Under the pieces are notes generated by a model that had not been told where the DNA came from, made no database searches, and saw nothing but the letters and a program-made list of their open reading frames with translations. This document shows, in pieces, positions 7,069-16,068 of a DNA stretch of 24,331 bases. Position 1 is the stretch's first letter; every line of letters starts with the position of its first letter. The stretch is from Eubacteriales bacterium (GTDB lineage Bacteria; Bacillota; Clostridia; Lachnospirales; Lachnospiraceae): assembly GCA_030536565.1 (NCBI GenBank), contig JAUNPT010000006.1:7924-32254 (forward strand), written 5' to 3'. A program made the position numbers and the translations under genes.

Positions 7069-10000
7069 ATGGAGAAAAACAGAATACGTCCAGTAAAATC
7101 AGGTAAAGCGATGCGTATGAGCTATTCAAGACAGAAAGAAGTTCTTGAGATGCCTAACCTTATTGAGGTTCAGAAGGATTCTTACCAGTGGTTTTTGGAT
7201 GAGGGTTTAAAAGAAGTTTTTGATGACATCTCTCCAATCGCAGACTACAATGGCAGACTTAGTCTTGAATTTGTAGATTTCTCTTTATGCGAGGATGAAG
7301 TCAAGTATTCTATTGAAGAGTGTAAGGAAAGAGATGCTACATATGCAGCTCCACTTAAGGTCAGAGTAAGACTCCATAATAAGGAGAGTGAAGATATCAG
7401 CGAGCATGAGATTTTCATGGGCGACCTTCCACTTATGACAAAGACAGGTACATTCGTAATCAATGGAGCCGAGAGAGTTATCGTAAGCCAGTTGGTACGT
7501 TCACCTGGTATATATTATGATATTCAGAAGGATAAATATGGTAAGATTTTCCTTTACAGCTCACAGGTAATTCCTAACAGAGGTGCATGGTTAGAGTATG
7601 AAACAGATGCCAATGATGTATTCTATGTTAAGGTTGACCGTAATAAGAAGGTGCCGGTTACAGTATTAATCAGGGCTTTGGGCTTCGGTACTAATGCTGA
7701 GATTTTAGATATTTTTGGTGAAGAACCAAAGCTTATGGCTACAATGGAAAAGGATACCTCTACTAATTATCAGGAAGGTATTCTTGAATTATATAAGAAG
7801 TTAAGACCGGGCGAACCATTGTCAGTTGACAGTGCTGAGTCTTTGATTTCGGGAATGTTCTTTGACCCAAGACGTTATGACCTTGCTAAGGTTGGCAGAT
7901 ATAAATTTAATAAAAAGCTTTCATTTAAGAGCAGGATAGTTGGACATATCTTAGCTGATGATGTGACTGATATGACTGGTGCAGTAATCGCCCATGCTGG
8001 TGACAAGCTTACAAGAGAGTCTGCACAGATGATTCAGGATGCTGCTGTTCCTGCTGTATTCATTAATGTTGATGTTAAGGCTAATGATGGTACGATTTCA
8101 ACAAGACGTGTTAAGGTTCTTTCTAATATGGCTGTTGATATTACAAAGTGGGTTGATATTACTGTTGATGAGGCCAAGAAGCTTGGTGTTACAGAACAGG
8201 TATTTTATCCGGTTCTTGCCCAGATTCTTGCAGAAAATGACAGCCTTGAGGATATTAAGGAAGCAATTTCTAAAAATATTGGGGATTTAGTTCCTAAGCA
8301 TATTACTGTAGAGGATATTATTGCCTCAATTAATTATAATATGCATCTTGAATATGGCGTTGGTACAAAGGACGATATCGATCACCTTGGTAACAGACGT
8401 ATCAGAGCTGTAGGAGAACTTCTTCAGAATCAGTTCAGAATTGGTATCTCAAGAATGGAACGTGTTGTTCGTGAGAGAATGTCAACACAGGATTTAAGCG
8501 GTATTTCACCACAGTCATTAATTAATATTAAACCTGTAACAGCAGCAATTAAGGAATTTTTCGGAAGTTCACAGCTGTCACAGTTCATGGATCAGAATAA
8601 TCCACTTGGCGAGCTTACACATAAGAGACGTCTTTCAGCTCTGGGACCTGGTGGTCTTTCAAGAGACCGGGCAGGCTTTGAGGTTCGAGATGTACACTAT
8701 ACTCATTATGGAAGAATGTGTCCTATTGAAACTCCTGAAGGACCTAATATCGGCCTTATTAACTCACTTGCATCTTATGCAAGAATTAATGAGTATGGAT
8801 TTGTTGAAGCTCCATATCGTCTTGTTGATAAAACAGATCCTAAGAACCCTAGAGTTACTGATGAAGTCCGCTATTTTACGGCAGATGAGGAAGACGATTT
8901 CCATGTAGCACAGGCTAATGCTGAAATTGATGACAATGGATATTTTGTTAAGAATACTGTATCAGGACGTTACAGAGAAGAAACGTCAGAGTTTGATAAG
9001 AGCCAGATTGATTTGATGGACGTATCTCCTAAGATGGTATTTTCAGTAGCCACATCAATGATTCCGTTCCTTCAGAATGATGACTGTACACGTGCCCTTA
9101 TGGGTTCTAACATGCAGCGTCAGGCAGTACCTTTGCTTACTACAGAAGCACCAGTCATCGGTACAGGTATTGAAAATAAGACAGCTACAGACTCCGGTGT
9201 ATGTGTTGTTGCAGAGGCCGATGGTACAGTAATTTTATCTGAATCAGATAAGATTGTTATAAGAGAGGAAGATGGAAAGGCGCATGAATATAAGCTTACC
9301 AAGTTCTCAAGAAGTAACCAGAGCAACTGTTATAACCAGAGACCAATTGTATTTAAGGGCGATGCAGTTAAGGCTGGAGATGTAATTGCTGACGGACCAT
9401 CAACCTCACAGGGTGAGCTTGCATTAGGAAAGAACCCGCTTATTGGCTTCATGACATGGGAAGGCTATAACTATGAAGATGCTGTCCTTCTTAGCGAAAG
9501 GCTTGTAAGAGATGATGTGTATACATCTATCCATATTGAAGAATATGAAACAGAAGCAAGAGATACAAAGCTGGGGCCGGAAGAAATCACGAGGGATATT
9601 CCATCTGCAAGTGCAGATTCGATTAAGGATCTTGATGAGAATGGTATTATCCGTATTGGTGCCGAGGTTCGTGCAGGAGATGTTTTAGTTGGTAAGGTTA
9701 CACCTAAGGGTGAAACAGAGCTTACAGCTGAAGAAAGACTGTTAAGGGCTATTTTTGGCGAGAAGGCAAGAGAGGTAAGAGATACATCACTTAAGGTTCC
9801 ACATGGCGAGTATGGTATCGTTGTTGCTGTTAAGACATTTACAAGAGAAAATGGTGATGAACTTTCACCGGGTGTTAATAAATCAGTCCGTATCTATATT
9901 GCACAGAAGAGAAAGATTTCTGTAGGTGATAAGATGGCTGGACGTCATGGTAATAAGGGTGTCGTTTCAAGGGTGCTTCCTGTTGAAGATATGCCTTTCC

Positions 10001-10968
10001 TTCCTAACGGACGTCCTCTTGATATTGTGCTTAATCCATTGGGCGTACCTTCACGTATGAACATTGGTCAGGTGCTTGAAATCCATTTAAGCCTTGCTGC
10101 CAAGGTGTTAGGCTTTAACATTGCAACACCTGTATTCGATGGTGCAGACGAGAACGATATTATGGATACACTTGACCTTGCAAATGATTATGCAAATCTT
10201 GAATGGGATGAGTTTACTGCAAAGCATAAAGATTCGCTTGCTCCAGAGGTATATAATTACCTTGATGAGAATAAGGCACACAGAGAAGAATGGAAAGGGG
10301 TTCCAATTGGACGTGACGGTAAGGTAAGACTACGTGACGGACGTACTGGAGAATATTTTGACAGTCCGGTTACAATTGGCTTCATGCACTACTTAAAGCT
10401 TCATCATTTGGTTGATGATAAGATTCATGCACGTTCAACAGGCCCATATTCACTTGTTACACAGCAGCCATTAGGTGGTAAGGCACAGTTCGGTGGACAG
10501 CGTTTCGGTGAAATGGAAGTTTGGGCACTTGAAGCTTATGGTGCATCTTACACATTGCAGGAAATCCTTACAGTTAAATCTGATGATGTTGTTGGACGTG
10601 TTAAGACTTATGAGGCTATTATTAAGGGTGAGAATATTCCTGAACCGGGCATTCCTGAATCATTTAAGGTATTACTTAAGGAATTACAGTCACTTGCTCT
10701 TGATGTAAGAGTTCTTGACCATAATAATGAAGAAGTCAGACTTCTTGAGAGTTCAGAATATGAGGTTACTGATTTTAAGAAGGTTCTTGATGATGGTAAC
10801 TATAGAAGAAACAGCAAGGATGATGAAGCTGAATTTGCCAAGTCAGGTGCGACTATCCAGACAGCTGGTGAAGAAGGCTTTGAAAATGCTGAAGATGCTG
10901 ATTACAGTGATGATTCATTTGACGATGATATGGATGATTACGGTGATGGCAACATAGATATGGAATAA
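7069..10968 (+). CDS. rpoB: DNA-directed RNA polymerase subunit beta
   Basis: RpoB (1299 residues) forms one jaw and much of the active-site wall of RNA polymerase and is the target of rifamycins. The rifampicin-binding cluster is intact and wild type at the positions usually mutated: D508, H518 and S523, equivalent to E. coli D516, H526 and S531. The catalytic-region motifs GDKMAGRHGNKG and PLGGKAQFGGQRFGEMEVWALEAYGA are present. The C-terminus ends in an acidic tail of about 25 residues rich in Asp. The ATG at 7069 follows AGGGGTG, with a somewhat long spacing. rpoC begins 17 bp after the stop, so the two are cotranscribed and translated in equal amounts. Confidence 0.98.
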   Translation: MEKNRIRPVKSGKAMRMSYSRQKEVLEMPNLIEVQKDSYQWFLDEGLKEVFDDISPIADYNGRLSLEFVDFSLCEDEVKYSIEECKERDATYAAPLKVRVRLHNKESEDISEHEIFMGDLPLMTKTGTFVINGAERVIVSQLVRSPGIYYDIQKDKYGKIFLYSSQVIPNRGAWLEYETDANDVFYVKVDRNKKVPVTVLIRALGFGTNAEILDIFGEEPKLMATMEKDTSTNYQEGILELYKKLRPGEPLSVDSAESLISGMFFDPRRYDLAKVGRYKFNKKLSFKSRIVGHILADDVTDMTGAVIAHAGDKLTRESAQMIQDAAVPAVFINVDVKANDGTISTRRVKVLSNMAVDITKWVDITVDEAKKLGVTEQVFYPVLAQILAENDSLEDIKEAISKNIGDLVPKHITVEDIIASINYNMHLEYGVGTKDDIDHLGNRRIRAVGELLQNQFRIGISRMERVVRERMSTQDLSGISPQSLINIKPVTAAIKEFFGSSQLSQFMDQNNPLGELTHKRRLSALGPGGLSRDRAGFEVRDVHYTHYGRMCPIETPEGPNIGLINSLASYARINEYGFVEAPYRLVDKTDPKNPRVTDEVRYFTADEEDDFHVAQANAEIDDNGYFVKNTVSGRYREETSEFDKSQIDLMDVSPKMVFSVATSMIPFLQNDDCTRALMGSNMQRQAVPLLTTEAPVIGTGIENKTATDSGVCVVAEADGTVILSESDKIVIREEDGKAHEYKLTKFSRSNQSNCYNQRPIVFKGDAVKAGDVIADGPSTSQGELALGKNPLIGFMTWEGYNYEDAVLLSERLVRDDVYTSIHIEEYETEARDTKLGPEEITRDIPSASADSIKDLDENGIIRIGAEVRAGDVLVGKVTPKGETELTAEERLLRAIFGEKAREVRDTSLKVPHGEYGIVVAVKTFTRENGDELSPGVNKSVRIYIAQKRKISVGDKMAGRHGNKGVVSRVLPVEDMPFLPNGRPLDIVLNPLGVPSRMNIGQVLEIHLSLAAKVLGFNIATPVFDGADENDIMDTLDLANDYANLEWDEFTAKHKDSLAPEVYNYLDENKAHREEWKGVPIGRDGKVRLRDGRTGEYFDSPVTIGFMHYLKLHHLVDDKIHARSTGPYSLVTQQPLGGKAQFGGQRFGEMEVWALEAYGASYTLQEILTVKSDDVVGRVKTYEAIIKGENIPEPGIPESFKVLLKELQSLALDVRVLDHNNEEVRLLESSEYEVTDFKKVLDDGNYRRNSKDDEAEFAKSGATIQTAGEEGFENAEDADYSDDSFDDDMDDYGDGNIDME

Positions 10969-10985
10969 TAGAAGGGAGCACATAA

Positions 10986-13900
10986 ATGTTAGAAGAATCA
11001 AAAAAAGATGTATCAAACAAGTCAATGAAGTTTGATAAGATTCAGATTAAACTCGCTTCTCCAGAGGATATCTTAGAGTGGTCTCATGGTGAGGTTACTA
11101 AGCCGGAAACAATCAATTACAGAACATTAAAGCCGGAAAAAGACGGCTTGTTCTGTGAGAGAATTTTTGGGCCTAGCAAGGACTGGGAATGTCACTGTGG
11201 AAAGTATAAGAAGATTAAGGATAAGGGTATTATCTGTGACAAGTGTGGTGTTGAGGTAACAAAAGCAAGCGTTCGTAGAGATCGTATGGGACATATCCAC
11301 TTGGCTGCTCCTGTATCACATATCTGGTATTTTAAGGGGATTCCAAGCCGTATGGATTTGATTCTGGACATTGGGCCTAAGAATCTTGAAAAGGTACTCT
11401 ATTTTGCAGCATATATTGTGTTAGACCCAGGTACAACAGATATTGCATTTAAGAAGATTTTAACTGAGCAGGAATACAGAGAATTATATGACCAGTATCC
11501 AGGACAGTTCCGTGTAGGAATGGGTGCAGAAGCTATCTTAGAACTGCTTAAGAATGTTGACCTTGTAACAGAGGTGGCAAAATTAAAAGAAGAACTTGCA
11601 AACACAACTTCCCAGAAGGCTGCAAGACTTATTAAAAGAATTGAGGTTATGGATGCATTTATTGCGGCTGGTACAAAGCCGGAATGGATGATTCTCACAG
11701 AAGTTCCAGTTATTCCTCCAGATTTAAGACCTATGGTTCAGTTAGATGGCGGACGTTTTGCTACATCTGATTTAAATGATTTATATAGAAGAATTATCAA
11801 CAGAAATAACCGTCTGGCACGTCTTAAAGAGCTTGGCGCACCTGAAATCATTGTTCGTAATGAGAAGAGAATGCTTCAGGAGGCTGTTGATGCGCTTATT
11901 GATAATGGACGCAGGAATGGACGTCCAGTGACAGGACCTGGCAACAGGGCATTAAAGTCACTTTCTGATTTACTTAAGGGTAAGCAGGGACGTTTCCGTC
12001 AGAACCTTCTTGGTAAACGAGTTGACTATTCTGGACGTTCAGTTATCGTAGTAGGGCCGGAGCTTAAGATTTACCAGTGCGGTCTTCCTAAGGAAATGGC
12101 TATTGAATTATTCAAGCCGTTTGTTATGAGAGAGCTTGTAAGACGTGGTCTTGCCGATAACATTAAAAAGGCGAAAAAGAGCGTAGAGCATCTTGAAAAT
12201 AATGTATGGGATGTACTTGAAGATGTTATTAAAGAGCACCCAGTTATGTTAAACCGTGCTCCTACACTTCACAGGCTTGGTATTCAGGCGTTTGAGCCTA
12301 TCCTTGTAGAAGGTAAAGCTATTAAGCTACATCCATTGGTATGTACAGCGTTCAACGCTGATTTCGATGGTGACCAGATGGCTGTTCATCTTCCACTTTC
12401 AGTAGAAGCTCAGGCAGAGTGCCGCTTTATGCTTCTTTCACCAAACAACCTGTTAAAGCCATCAGATGGCGGCCCTGTTGCTGTTCCATCACAGGATATG
12501 GTGCTTGGTATTTATTATTTGACACAGGAAAGACCAGGGGCTAAGGGTGAAGGCAAATTCTTTAAGAATGTTAACGAAGCTTTACTTGCGTATGAAAACG
12601 GAGTAATTACATTACATTCTAAGATTATGGTAAGAATGTCTAAGAAGAATGCAGCTGGTGAGATTGTTTCAGGAGAGACAGAATCTACATTGGGACGTTT
12701 CATTTTTAATGAAATCCTTCCACAGGATTTAGGATATGTTGACAGAACAATAGAGGAGAATTTCCTTGTGCCAGAGGTTGATTTCCATGTTGGAAAGAAG
12801 CAGTTAAAGGATATCCTGCAGCATGTTATTAATACACATGGTACAACTACAACAGCAGAAGTTCTTGATGATATTAAGGCTATGGGATATAAGTATTCAA
12901 CGAGAGCTGCCATGACAGTTTCTATTTCAGAGATGACAGTGCCAGCTATTAAGAAACAGCTCATTGCCGATGCAGAGAAGATGGTTGAACAGATTACTGT
13001 AAACTATAACAGAGGACGTTCAACTGATGAGGAAAGACATAAAAATGTTATCCGTGTATGGCAGGATACAGATGAGACATTAAAGAATGCACTGATTGAG
13101 GGTCTTGATAAATATAACAATATCTTCATGATGGCCGATTCAGGTGCCCGTGGTTCTAACCAGCAGATTAAACAGCTGGCTGGTATGCGAGGTCTGATGG
13201 CCGATACATCAGGTAATACAAGCGAACTTCCTATCAAGTCAAACTTCCGTGAAGGTCTGGACGTACTGGAATACTTTATTTCAGCACATGGTGCCCGTAA
13301 GGGCCTTTCAGATACAGCCCTTCGTACAGCCGATTCAGGTTACCTTACAAGAAGACTTGTAGATGTTTCTCAGGATTTAATTATCAGAGAGACAGATTGT
13401 AGTGCAGGAAAGACAATTCCTGGTATGTATGTATACTCATTTGTTAATGACAGGGCAACAGCTTCAAGTAATGCGAAGGAAGATATTCTGGAGCCATTAC
13501 AGGAGCGTATTACAGGCAGATATCTGGCAGAGGATATCAAGGATCCGGCAACAGGAGAAATTATTGTGGCTTCAAATCATCTTGTAACTCCTAAGAGAGC
13601 TGAAGCAATCATTAAGACTGGTGTTGACAGAGTTAAGATTAGAACAATCCTTACATGCCGTTCACATATCGGTGTCTGTGCTAAATGTTATGGTTCTAAC
13701 ATGGCAACTGGCCAGACAGTTCAGGTAGGTGAAGCTGTTGGTATTATTGCTGCCCAGTCAATCGGCGAGCCTGGTACACAGCTTACAATGAGAACTTTCC
13801 ATACCGGTGGTGTTGCCGGGGATAATATTACTCAGGGTCTTCCTAGAGTAGAAGAACTTTTTGAGGCAAGAAAGCCAAAGACACTTGCGGTTCTTGCAGA

Positions 13901-14675
13901 GTTTGGCGGTACAGTAAGCTTTGCAAAGACAGAGAAGAAGACAGATATTGTTATTACTGATGATGAAGGTAATTCAAAGGCTTATCCAGTATCAAGAGAT
14001 ACCCGTGTTAAGGTTGAAGAAGGCCAGATTGTTGCTAAGGGTGAAGAAATTACAGAAGGTTCTGAGAACCCTCATGATATCGTAAGAATCCTTGGTGTAC
14101 GTGCTGTTCAGGATTACATGATTCGAGAAGTTCAGAAGGTTTACCGTATTCAGGGTGTTGAAATCAATGATAAGCACATTGAGCTGATTGTTCGTCAGAT
14201 GCTTAAAAAGATTATTGTTGATGATGCTGGTGATTCAGAATTTCTTGCTGGTTCACAGGTTGATACAATTGATTTTACAGAGGTTAATGAAAAGCTTGAA
14301 GAAGAGGGTAAGAGACCAGCTACTGGTACTCCAATTATCCTTGGTATAACAAAGGCTTCATTGGCATCTACATCATTTATGTCAGCTGCATCATTCCAGG
14401 AGACAACAAAGGTTCTTACAGATGCCGCAATTTATGGCAAGGTAGATCCTCTTATTGGTCTTAAGGAAAATGTTATTATTGGTAAGCTTATTCCAGCTGG
14501 TACTGGTATGAAGCGGTATGCTGGTGTTGAGCTTGATACAGCAAACAATTTCGACGAGGCTGCTTATGATGAGGCTGCCAGAGCTAAAGAGGCTGCAGAA
14601 AATGCTGCTGATGAAGAAGTGCTTAACATTTCAGAAGAAACAGCTGAAGAAATGACAGAAGAAGTAACTGAATAA
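10986..14675 (+). CDS. rpoC: DNA-directed RNA polymerase subunit beta'
   Basis: RpoC (1229 residues) carries the catalytic magnesium site: NADFDGDQMAVH with aspartates D459, D461 and D463. The N-terminal zinc finger (CHCGKYKKIKDKGIICDKCG), the second zinc site (CRSHIGVCAKCYG) and the trigger-loop region (GEAVGIIAAQSIGEPGTQLTMRTFHTGG) are all present, so the protein is complete. The C-terminus is acidic and Glu/Ala-rich. The start has AGGGAG 8 bases upstream. A strong hairpin terminator follows at once, ending the rpoBC unit before the rpsL promoter. Confidence 0.98.
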   Translation: MLEESKKDVSNKSMKFDKIQIKLASPEDILEWSHGEVTKPETINYRTLKPEKDGLFCERIFGPSKDWECHCGKYKKIKDKGIICDKCGVEVTKASVRRDRMGHIHLAAPVSHIWYFKGIPSRMDLILDIGPKNLEKVLYFAAYIVLDPGTTDIAFKKILTEQEYRELYDQYPGQFRVGMGAEAILELLKNVDLVTEVAKLKEELANTTSQKAARLIKRIEVMDAFIAAGTKPEWMILTEVPVIPPDLRPMVQLDGGRFATSDLNDLYRRIINRNNRLARLKELGAPEIIVRNEKRMLQEAVDALIDNGRRNGRPVTGPGNRALKSLSDLLKGKQGRFRQNLLGKRVDYSGRSVIVVGPELKIYQCGLPKEMAIELFKPFVMRELVRRGLADNIKKAKKSVEHLENNVWDVLEDVIKEHPVMLNRAPTLHRLGIQAFEPILVEGKAIKLHPLVCTAFNADFDGDQMAVHLPLSVEAQAECRFMLLSPNNLLKPSDGGPVAVPSQDMVLGIYYLTQERPGAKGEGKFFKNVNEALLAYENGVITLHSKIMVRMSKKNAAGEIVSGETESTLGRFIFNEILPQDLGYVDRTIEENFLVPEVDFHVGKKQLKDILQHVINTHGTTTTAEVLDDIKAMGYKYSTRAAMTVSISEMTVPAIKKQLIADAEKMVEQITVNYNRGRSTDEERHKNVIRVWQDTDETLKNALIEGLDKYNNIFMMADSGARGSNQQIKQLAGMRGLMADTSGNTSELPIKSNFREGLDVLEYFISAHGARKGLSDTALRTADSGYLTRRLVDVSQDLIIRETDCSAGKTIPGMYVYSFVNDRATASSNAKEDILEPLQERITGRYLAEDIKDPATGEIIVASNHLVTPKRAEAIIKTGVDRVKIRTILTCRSHIGVCAKCYGSNMATGQTVQVGEAVGIIAAQSIGEPGTQLTMRTFHTGGVAGDNITQGLPRVEELFEARKPKTLAVLAEFGGTVSFAKTEKKTDIVITDDEGNSKAYPVSRDTRVKVEEGQIVAKGEEITEGSENPHDIVRILGVRAVQDYMIREVQKVYRIQGVEINDKHIELIVRQMLKKIIVDDAGDSEFLAGSQVDTIDFTEVNEKLEEEGKRPATGTPIILGITKASLASTSFMSAASFQETTKVLTDAAIYGKVDPLIGLKENVIIGKLIPAGTGMKRYAGVELDTANNFDEAAYDEAARAKEAAENAADEEVLNISEETAEEMTEEVTE

Positions 14676-14682
14676 TAAAGAT

Positions 14683-14722
14683 AAACTGCCGGATATGATT
14701 TAATGCATGTTCGGCAGTTTTT
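14683..14722 (+). terminator. intrinsic terminator after rpoC
   Basis: AAACTGCCG (14683-14691) pairs with CGGCAGTTT (14712-14720) and is followed by TTTTG, so the stem runs into a T-tract. It begins 8 bases after the rpoC stop codon and precedes an independent promoter. Confidence 0.8.
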
Positions 14723-14749
14723 GCCCAGAAATTAATATACAAAATTTTC

Positions 14750-14778
14750 TTGACATTAATGGAAGTGATGACTATAAT
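14750..14778 (+). promoter_or_regulatory. consensus promoter for rpsL-rpsG-fusA
   Basis: TTGACA (14750-14755), 17 bases, TATAAT (14773-14778): a full consensus sigma-A promoter, the strongest-looking one in the window. The leader of about 120 nt contains CAGCC/GGGCTG (14817-14833) and a perfect TTATTCAG/CTGAATAA hairpin (14840-14863). Confidence 0.88.
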
Positions 14779-14905
14779 AAACGAGTGTGCTTTAAAACAC
14801 GTTTGTTTGTGCACGCCAGCCTATTTTGGGCTGAGTAATTTATTCAGATATAAAACTGAATAATGCAACCATCAAATTATTCTAATTCCGGGAGGTGAAA
14901 AAGAA

Positions 14906-15325
14906 ATGCCTACATTTAACCAGTTAGTAAAACAGGGAAGAAAGACTGCAGTAAAGAAGTCTACAGCTCCAGCGCTTCAGAAGGGTTATAACTCACTTCA
15001 GAAGAAGGCAACAGATATCTCTGCTCCACAGAAGAGAGGTGTTTGTACAGCTGTTAAGACTGCTACACCTAAGAAGCCTAACTCAGCTCTTAGAAAGATT
15101 GCCAGAGTTCGTCTTTCAAATGGTATCGAAGTAACATCATATATTCCAGGTGAAGGACACAACCTTCAGGAGCATAGTGTTGTTCTTATCAGAGGTGGTC
15201 GTGTTAAGGATTTACCAGGTACAAGATATCATATCGTAAGAGGAACACTTGATACAGCAGGTGTTGCTAAGAGAAGACAGGCCCGTTCTAAGTACGGTGC
15301 TAAGAGACCTAAGGACGCTAAGTAA
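14906..15325 (+). CDS. rpsL: 30S ribosomal protein S12
   Basis: S12 (139 residues) lies at the decoding centre and controls accuracy; streptomycin-resistance mutations map to it. The segment TPKKPNSALRK keeps the wild-type lysine (K57, equivalent to E. coli Lys42/43), and GRVKDLPG keeps K101 (equivalent to Lys87/88), so no classical resistance change is seen. Compared with E. coli S12 it has the extra N-terminal residues (about 18-35, ALQKGYNS) usual in Firmicutes. GGGAGGTG precedes the ATG at normal spacing. It heads the str operon, followed by rpsG and fusA. Confidence 0.97.
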   Translation: MPTFNQLVKQGRKTAVKKSTAPALQKGYNSLQKKATDISAPQKRGVCTAVKTATPKKPNSALRKIARVRLSNGIEVTSYIPGEGHNLQEHSVVLIRGGRVKDLPGTRYHIVRGTLDTAGVAKRRQARSKYGAKRPKDAK

Positions 15326-15342
15326 TTAGTAGAATTGGTTTA

Positions 15343-15424
15343 TCTATCGTAAGATAGAACAGTAACTGTTATAGGTTTTATGCATTTGTGCATAGGCTTA
15401 TAATGAAATGACGGATTAGTCCGT
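15343..15424 (+). other. series of small perfect hairpins in the rpsL-rpsG spacer
   Basis: Three hairpins, each with a 4-base loop, follow each other: TCTATC-GTAA-GATAGA (15343-15358), TATGCA-TTTG-TGCATA (15379-15394) and ACGGA-TTAG-TCCGT (15411-15424). Further downstream, TATTCACAA (15429-15437) can pair with TTGTGAGTA (about 15534-15542), closing a domain of about 110 nt. The 254-nt spacer encodes no protein that I can see. In E. coli the rpsL-rpsG spacer is the target of feedback control by S7, so a regulatory role is plausible. Confidence 0.55.
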
Positions 15425-15579
15425 GTTTATTCACAATTAAAATGTGCCGGAGTTAGATTAACCGAAGGTTGCAGGTTTAATATATACCGAGCACGTACAC
15501 AGCCGATTATCCCAATGTGGAAAAAGGTTATATTTGTGAGTACCGATGATTTAATGAATTTATTAAGGAGGGAAGAACC

Positions 15580-16050
15580 GTGCCACGTAAAGGACATACT
15601 CAACACAGAGATGTATTAGCAGATCCTATTTACAATAATAAGGTCGTTACAAAGCTTATCAACAACATTATGCTTGATGGTAAGAGAGGAGTAGCACAGA
15701 AAATCGTATACGGCGCTTTTGACAGAGTTGCAGCTAAGACTGAAAAATCTGCCATTGAAGTATTCGAAGAGGCTATGAACAATATCATGCCAGTTCTCGA
15801 AGTTAAAGCAAGACGTATCGGTGGTGCAACATACCAGGTTCCTATCGAAGTTAAGCCAGAAAGAAGACAGGCTTTAGCTCTTCGTTGGATTACTTCTTAT
15901 TCTCGTGCAAGAGGAGAGAAGACAATGGAAGAAAGACTCGCTAACGAAATCCTCGACGCTGCTAATAACACAGGCGCTTCTGTAAAGAAGAAAGAAGATA
16001 TGCATAAGATGGCTGAAGCTAATAAGGCTTTTGCTCATTACAGATTCTAA
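15580..16050 (+). CDS. rpsG: 30S ribosomal protein S7
   Basis: S7 (156 residues) starts assembly of the 30S head by binding 16S rRNA. The start is GTG (MPRKGHTQHRDVLADPIYNNK), set by AAGGAGGGA 8 bases upstream. Family motifs are complete: INNIMLDGKRGVAQKIVYGAFD near the N-terminus, MPVLEVKARRIGGATYQVPIEV in the middle, and the C-terminal helix MHKMAEANKAFAHYRF. It sits between rpsL and fusA as in most bacteria, 18 bp before fusA. In E. coli it feeds back on this operon; the structured upstream spacer would suit that. Confidence 0.97.
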   Translation: MPRKGHTQHRDVLADPIYNNKVVTKLINNIMLDGKRGVAQKIVYGAFDRVAAKTEKSAIEVFEEAMNNIMPVLEVKARRIGGATYQVPIEVKPERRQALALRWITSYSRARGEKTMEERLANEILDAANNTGASVKKKEDMHKMAEANKAFAHYRF

Positions 16051-16068
16051 TAATAGGAGGATTTATCA

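Noticed and set aside
8563..8640. Rifampicin-resistance mutation in rpoB
   Set aside because: The cluster has the wild-type Asp, His and Ser at the key positions.
15074..15100. Streptomycin-resistance change in rpsL
   Set aside because: The PKKPNS segment keeps the wild-type lysine.
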